Below are positions 58,280-64,000 of a stretch of 64,000 bases of DNA, in pieces. The stretch spans positions 63,110-127,109 of the forward strand of contig MNCI01026654.1 in the NCBI GenBank assembly GCA_015680685.1, read 5' to 3'. Source of the DNA: Gnetum montanum. Taxonomy: Eukaryota > Streptophyta > Gnetopsida > Gnetales > Gnetaceae. Both the position numbers and the translations under genes were made by a program. The notes beneath the pieces are model-generated. The model did no database searches and was not told the DNA's origin. It saw only the letters and a program-made list of their open reading frames with translations. Position 1 is the first letter of the stretch, and each line of letters opens with the position of its first letter.

Positions 58280-60790
58280 TCTGCCACCTAAAGATATATG
58301 AGAGGGCTCCCTGGATTAGCCAATTTTCTAGGGATATGACCTACCTTGAGCCAATCCATCATAGCATGTGTTAGCATGATGGTTTACAGATTGGAAGGTA
58401 CTTGGTTCGAAGGTTGCTTGAAGGATTGAGTATCAGAGGTAGTAGAAGATGTAGGGGCACTGGCCGCAGATGAGTGTGAGGATGTGTTTAGGTTATTAAG
58501 CTAGAAGAAAAAATGTTTTTGTAGCTTTGGTTTTTACCTGCATGGCTAAGAATCTGGTTGTAAATTGATGGCCCTCGTGGCATTACATTGTTGTGGCTAT
58601 GGAGGTTTCTCTCCCTGCATGGGTGGAGCAGGAGGTAGCTAAGTTGAGGATTGATGAATAGGTATGGTCAAAGGAGGTGGTGGAGGATAATGCAGATGTG
58701 GGTTTTCCCCCTTGGGTGATGGAGATGGGGTGCAAAAATATTCTAGAGGGTAGTAATAAATTTGAAAGGTAACGTGACTAGAAGAGTCTTGTGGGGAGAT
58801 AAGTTGCTAAACGTAGTACCCATAAGGATCCAGTTGCCGGTAAGGGTACTGTTGCCTTGAAGGTGGCATCCCCCAAAACTATGTGTTTTACTAGTAGTGC
58901 TCATACGTTGTGGCGGAGCTCCACTTGGATAATATCCCTACTGCTGGTGGAACTGCCTAGAATTGCCTTGGGAATAGGGCAATCTCTAAGGTGTTTGCAT
59001 TTTTGCTAAGTGAGGGTTTAGAGTGTACATCCTAGATGTCACATCCCTTAGGATGTTCATATTGGTAGATGTCACATCCATCATCTTCCTCAATGTCCAA
59101 GTCTACAACTTGTTCTATAGTAGCAATGTTGCCATTACCTTTGTGGTAGGCACGTTCAACCTCTTTTCTCCTTTATCAATCCCAATCATTACTTTTTTCT
59201 CTAGATTCTTCAACAATTTTTAGAATGCTTAGGAATTTTTCATCCAAAGAATCCCACATCTTGTCCACCTTGGCCAAATTTTCAAAAATGATCTTTTGTA
59301 TTGGTAAAGTCTTTCTATTCACTGTTGCATACAAAGATGAATCCTCCTTGTCTTCATAGAATTAGACATCCCTCTTTTGGATGGAAGGATTTTGATTATA
59401 TTGCTTCACACTTTTATGTTTCCACATCTCTCCCTCTTCCTTGGCTACCTGCTCAATTAATCGTTGAAGCTAATGAGCCCTTAACTCAGATAGCCGCCCT
59501 TGAGCATAAATAAAAATGGTCCTTCTTATTTTGAAGTGGAGCCCATTTATAACATGGTGGAGTTGTTCCCGGTGAGAGTAGCCATGACCATGGCATCAAT
59601 GCAACAATGAGTAATATCTACTCATGGCTACATATAAGGGCTCATGGCTACTTTGTTTCCACCCCTAGATTTTTTGTCTCAGATTAGACACCCTGGAGTA
59701 AGTTTGGTATTTGTCATTGAAGAACTCTAGCATCATATTCCATCACCTAATTGATTCCAACTGCAAGGACCAATACCATCTTTCTACCTCCTTGATGAGC
59801 ATTTGGGGGAGCAACATGAGTTTTTTCCATTCATTTTCAATATTCTGTAGGATGCAGGTATCATGAAAGGCTTGCAAGTGAGTCTACGGATCACAGTTAT
59901 ATCCCCCTTCAAATATGGGACTATTGTTCATATCAAGGCACTTGATCTGGCTATCTGGCAAATTCCTAGTAGGTATGTGAGCTACCTATGCTATGTTGAG
60001 CATGCTTTAAGTGGCAAGAAATGGTTCATCAAGGTCATGGTCCTGATGAGAGCCATGATGTCCATGATAGTCTCTAGCCCCTCTCCTTTTGTGATGGTGA
60101 TCCTCCTATGATCGCTCATGCCCCTGGTCATGCCATCGACTACCTCAATCATCATCATCATGGTCCCTCCTATGATAGTTGTGGTCATATTTAGAACCTG
60201 ATGACACTAAGGTGGAAAGAGGGGAATGACAATGGCCATGACCATCATGTCCATCTTCACCTTCGTAATGATCTCCTTCTAGAGATCCCTCAACATCCTA
60301 GAACTCCCGATCACTTGAACCTCTATTATGTATGATGGATCAGATGCTCTGATGTAGGGGTAGAAATGGGGAAGAATGGGGACTGTGAGGAATAGGTTCC
60401 TCATCATCTTGTTGGATCTATGAAGAAAAAGGTTTACTAGACCATTTTCCCTTTGACCGTTCATGGTGTTTGGCCTGTTTTAGGTCCCACCTATGTTGTG
60501 CCTCATTTGGACGATAGTCCCAATAATCATGATCCTCCATAATGTACTCCTCAATTCAATCCTAAATGCCCAATATGGTGAGAGTTTGGAGTAGCATTCT
60601 AGGACCCAATCGATTAGGGGGCAATATGACATTGCCCTCCATGTTCCACCATCGCATCTACTCATCTTGATGCAAGATGAAGGTGAAGTTGGATATATAC
60701 TCATCTGGATGAGTATATATTACCCGACATTCTTGGGGCACTTGTGGGTTGGATTCATCCTACCTATGAGAAGAAGACATAGCAGTGGTA
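58280..60790 (-). pseudogene. gag of element C
   Basis: Collinear with gag of elements A and B by nucleotide similarity (for example ACATCCCTTAGGATG near 59040 and CTTGGCTACCTGCTC near 59440). It is strongly decayed, and only short open pieces remain on the minus strand: 59991-60188, 60279-60464 and 60480-60704. His/Asp-rich and Arg-rich stretches match the low-complexity N-terminal part of gag in element B. Confidence 0.65.
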
Positions 60791-60922
60791 AATAATAAAT
60801 AACTAACTATGTTGTACTATTACCTAAGTTGTTTAGTGTGTGTAGACTTCGATGTTCTGGTTCTAGTCCAATGAAGTGAATGATGATCTTGCTAAGGCTA
60901 GACCATGCATGGAAGACTAACA

Positions 60923-60941
60923 GTCCCTAGCAACAGCACCA
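60923..60941 (-). other. Primer-binding site of element C
   Basis: Identical in sequence to that of element A (minus TGGTGCTGTTGCTAGGGAC). The N at 60942 directly follows, and the first part of the LTR is missing there. Confidence 0.8.
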
Positions 60942-60942
60942 N

Positions 60943-61462
60943 TCCTAACATAAACAACCAATCCCATCCTCCGTGCACATCCTGAGCATGTCCTAACCAC
61001 TACTAGGCTACCAGATGTTAGGCATTGCTAGGTTGCCAAGTGTCAAATATATGTTCAAGATGGTCATGCTTATGGTTGTCATAAACTACAAAAAAAATTA
61101 TAACTATAAAACAATAATCATAATAAAATCTTCTAAAATTATTAAAATATTAAGACATTTTAAGGCTTAAGTAATTCAATCCAAATGCTACAAGGAATGT
61201 TCAAAAATCTTGTCTTTATTGTTGGTCACACCAATGGCTTAGGTACATTAGTGCTCAAATAAAGAACCATACACTCTTCAAACTCCTACTACAAGCACTT
61301 GGAAAATATTCTATCTTTCACCAAGGCAAACTACAAGAGCTTCACTACAATTTGAATAAGAGATGCCATAAATGTAGTGGGTGCATGCATATTTATAGTA
61401 ATAAATGGACTCTATGTCAATGAGGCCATGTCAACGCTTGAAAAAATGCATCAATGAGGTCA
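60943..61462 (-). repeat. Partial 5' LTR of element C
   Basis: Aligns with the LTR of element A from about 285 bp inside its start. It has a TATA box at 61390-61397 (minus TATAAATA) and a short array upstream of it (61408-61462) with two CAATGAGGCCATGTC-type units. It ends against the LTR of element D; where exactly is uncertain because TGTC occurs in the array too. Confidence 0.7.
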
Positions 61463-62859
61463 TGTCTAAAACACCCCTAATTTTGGCTAACACATTGAAA
61501 CAAGAATGACTCAAGCCCTTTTGAGCTTTCAGAAGGCAAAATTTAGCTAAGGCATGGAAGCCATGCTTAGCTAAATTAAGCCAACTTGCTCATCCCATCA
61601 AGTTGGAAGCTTGCCCACAGCATTGAAACACCATAAAATTTCGAGACCTCGATGATTCAGCAAAGTCTCAAAGTTTAGGCAAGGATTTCCATAAATGGCA
61701 CATCTCAGCAAGTTTTCTTTTTTCAGCTAAGGGCCTACTATGCCATGCTACACAACTCAGCATAGTATACTTCAGGAGGATTGAATAGAAATGAGGGATG
61801 TACAACAACAACACTTCAACTTTGCAAACTGGCCATGATTGAAAATCTTAACTTTTGGCATATTATGCCACGTTACGCTATGCAGCGTAATGTAGCATAA
61901 CACAGCGTAACGCAAGCAAATAGTTGATTTAACCACGACAATGGACATAGAAAAATTTAAGCATTGGTGATTCTTACACCACGATATGCTCCCTAGAATA
62001 TTGCAGCATAACCATAGGACAGTTTGTTACGTAGCTCCAGCAAGGGTAGATTATCACATACTATGCTTCAGAGCATAGCATAGCGTCACACTGCAAGCTT
62101 CAGCTACGGTAAATTAGGTCAATGATATTTTGTGAGCCTAGGACACATGTCGTCTAAACAGCATTCTTCTCCTAACCCTATTCTTATAAATACCCCAGCA
62201 AACAATGTGGGCAATTTTGGGGCAAAAATTAGCAACGGTTGGCATTTTTTGGCAAATTTTTGACAACATCTCTTGGCAAAGACTGGTGAAAGGACAAGAA
62301 AAGTTGGCAATAGAGGAGCATCGATGGTGACCCACAAAAGCTTTTGACCAAAGACTTCAAGTTAGCTGACACTTTGCTTCAAGTCTGACTCCCTTGTGCC
62401 CAGATTGGATAGAACAAGGTAGATCAGCTTTTTCTTGTTTCATCTCTGAATAGTTTTCTTGTTCTTGGCATGTGTTTCATCTAAACCAAATTCCGCCTAC
62501 AACCATTATATTCAATGTATTTTTTTATAAGCTAAATCCCAGATTTCGGGATCACACATTCTCCAAATTCAATTTATTGCATCCTATCTACACAAATTTT
62601 ACAATCGTTTTGCATCTTTTACATCATCCTTGTTGCCTTCTAGATTACCGATATCATACCCTTCCATCAAAATTGTCATCTTGTGATCTGATCATTACAA
62701 AATTTACTAATTAAGTAAGTCCTTGTCTGATCAAAAAGATCATTCAAGGCACCTTGGATTCATTTTTTCTAGCACAGCCCTCGCACGGATTCATGGTTGG
62801 AACTGTGTACATGGAACTTCGCTCGGTATTTCCAACGACTGACATTTTTCATTGTTACA
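61463..62859 (+). repeat. 5' LTR of element D
   Basis: Begins TGTCTAAAACACCCC, a common type of Ty3 LTR start, and ends about ...GTTACA at 62859, a few bases before a primer site. TATAAATA at 62185-62192. Upstream of the TATA box, at 61735-62110, is a dense set of AGCATA/GCGTAAC palindromic motifs. The partner LTR is outside the window. The frames at 62119-62337 (minus) are shadows. Confidence 0.6.
62185..62192 (+). promoter_or_regulatory. TATA box of element D 5' LTR
   Basis: TATAAATA on the plus strand, about 675 bp upstream of the LTR end and just downstream of the palindromic motif block. Confidence 0.65.
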
Positions 62860-62865
62860 TTTTTC

Positions 62866-62883
62866 TGGTGCTAGAAGGAGGGC
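62866..62883 (+). other. Primer-binding site of element D
   Basis: TGGTGCTAGAAGGAGGGC, six bases after the LTR end. It begins TGG as required and differs from the tRNA-Asp-type site of elements A to C. The tRNA cannot be named with certainty; tRNA-Arg, used by some Tat-group elements, is a guess. Confidence 0.55.
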
Positions 62884-63113
62884 CTGAACCTCTAATCTGC
62901 ATTTCACAGGTTGTCTTGTAAGTTGTCTGTACCCATTTTCGATTGACGTAAACGTAATACCTCCATGGTTTCTTACGAAATCATGTGGTGTAGATCGGTC
63001 ACTTCAACAATTCCTCTGGAATCTTGTAGGATAGAAAGCCCATTTTCACCTTAGCTTGCCTTTTCCCTTGTGATATTTATCTTTGTCATCATTACTCTCA
63101 AGCTCTGCAGAGA

Positions 63114-64000
63114 ATGGCTATATCAACCACCGTTGTTGACACTGCTAACCTCGAAAACCTTTGGACACTGCAAGTTACGCCTCCTGTGGTCAAATCACAA
63201 ACCAGTCCAATGCAACCACGTCAATCCCTTAGGCTCCAAAATAAAGAGCCTGAGGGACACGCTCAGCATAGGGAACATTACAATTTTTTCTGTGTTAAAC
63301 TTGCAACAAATTTGCCCATGTATCCACAAGAACTCGAAGAGAAACATGAATACGAGTTCATATACTGCAATGGAAAGCAATTTATTCCTTCACCTAACAC
63401 CACTGTACCCATGAAGGATTAACAACAATGGATCTTAGATCAAATCTTGATGTCCAGGGCATTGACAGAACAACGAGAGGAGTTGTTCCATGATGAAGTG
63501 CTTCATGATGGACAGGAGGATCTAGACTCCCATTCTGAGGGAGGTAGTCATGCTAGCTTTGCTGTGGCCCCTCCCTCCATGGCATCCCATGTAAATCCAC
63601 TGTTCATGATCACCATGCCCTTGACATTATCTAATGCTAACTACATCCCGCACTCATCCCAACTGCATTTTTTCTCTTCGACTACCCTCCTGGATGGTGT
63701 CCCTTCACAAATCATTCCTCCGCACGCACAGTTAGCTAATCCATTTCATCGTATACTTGCACCTATGTCATCGTATGTACATGCAGTACCTACTTTGTGA
63801 TTACACACAGCGCCTACATTCATCCCAACTTACACGACAGGACCTACCACTATCGCGTGGTGGGCTCTAAACACATCATCCCTTGTAGTGCAACCTATGC
63901 AAATGTCTCATATTTACCACCATCAACACCAAGTCCCGCAGATGCTAAACCCCACTATAGGGCCATTGTCTATGCCCCCAGCCATGTAAACAGCACATTC
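63114..64000 (+). pseudogene. gag N-terminus of element D (partial, runs off the window)
   Basis: A single frame from ATG at 63114 reads MAISTTVVDTANLENLWTLQ, then a basic segment with MQPRQSLRLQNKEPEGHAQH, then NKKL-type spacing and EELFHDEVLHDGQEDLDS. From about residue 145 it is rich in Pro, Ser, Met and His. Stops interrupt it at 63420 (TAA before QQWILDQ), 63798 (TGA) and near 63986 (TAA), but the same frame carries on past each, as expected for a recent loss by point changes. Position after PBS and low-complexity composition fit the N-terminal part of a plant Ty3 gag. No domain is recognised. Confidence 0.5.

Larger units (their letters stand above)
52960..61462 (-). mobile_element. Ty3/gypsy element C, rearranged
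   Basis: The same family as elements A and B, on the minus strand: PBS (60923-60941), gag, PR, RT, RNase H and INT in order, and a 3' interior with the CCCCCATGATGTAGAGC-type block at 52973, corresponding to 2780 in element A. The 5' LTR is present only from about 285 bp inwards (60943-61462), starting at a single N. No complete 3' LTR follows; instead the minisatellite, the coiled-coil frame and an LTR stub at 49949 are found. Stops and a catalytic change in integrase show it is dead. Confidence 0.8.

Noticed and set aside
62119-62337. Two overlapping minus frames
   Set aside because: They overlap the TATA box and leader of the element D LTR and show no family similarity.

Overview
The window is plant nuclear DNA made up almost entirely of old, decayed repeats. 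I see no gene that looks intact, and no tRNA, rRNA or CRISPR array. The element types point to a seed plant with a large, repeat-rich genome: Ty3/gypsy LTR elements with an Athila-like protease and a tRNA-Asp-type primer site, a chromovirus-like Ty3 fragment, a plant L1-type LINE tail, endogenous caulimovirid (pararetrovirus) sequence, and LRR receptor and resistance-gene scraps. The degree of decay would fit a gymnosperm, but the species cannot be read from the sequence.

Layout. 1-1219 is AT-rich with no gene. 1220-10616 is Ty3 element A (minus strand), complete with LTRs, PBS, gag, PR, RT, RNase H, INT, PPT and a near-matching 5-bp target duplication. 10640-11275 is a short coiled-coil gene relic. 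11870-25520 is a very large head-to-head palindrome of two diverged caulimovirid copies. The arms meet at about 16668-16679. The right-arm polymerase is interrupted by 2.9 kb holding receptor/R-gene fragments. 25740-28020 is a decayed gene of unknown family that seems to keep exon-intron structure. 28020-34350 is non-coding, with two kinds of degenerate short-motif repeat. 34351-41464 is Ty3 element B (minus), with good ends but with RT, RNase H and INT removed by an apparently in-frame deletion. 42040-42330 is a related LTR relic. 45122-46493 is a 5'-truncated LINE tail (plus). 47100-49900 is a chromovirus-like pol fragment (minus) with an assembly gap. 49949-50110 is an LTR stub. 50230-52620 is an unidentified coiled-coil reading frame of about 790 codons. 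52742-52957 is a 27-bp minisatellite. 52960-61462 is Ty3 element C (minus). 61463-64000 is the 5' LTR, PBS and start of gag of element D (plus), which runs off the window.

Three themes join these parts. First, elements A, B and C share the same LTR body, but the short stretch upstream of their TATA box is in each case a different small-motif, often palindromic, array. Second, reading frames were mostly broken by single transitions that turn Gln, Trp or Arg codons into stops, with long stretches free of frameshifts. That is what cytosine-methylation decay would leave. Third, two short contigs between single Ns (8875-9170 and 53627-53695) are placed backwards in the assembly, so frames and features there should not be trusted as given.
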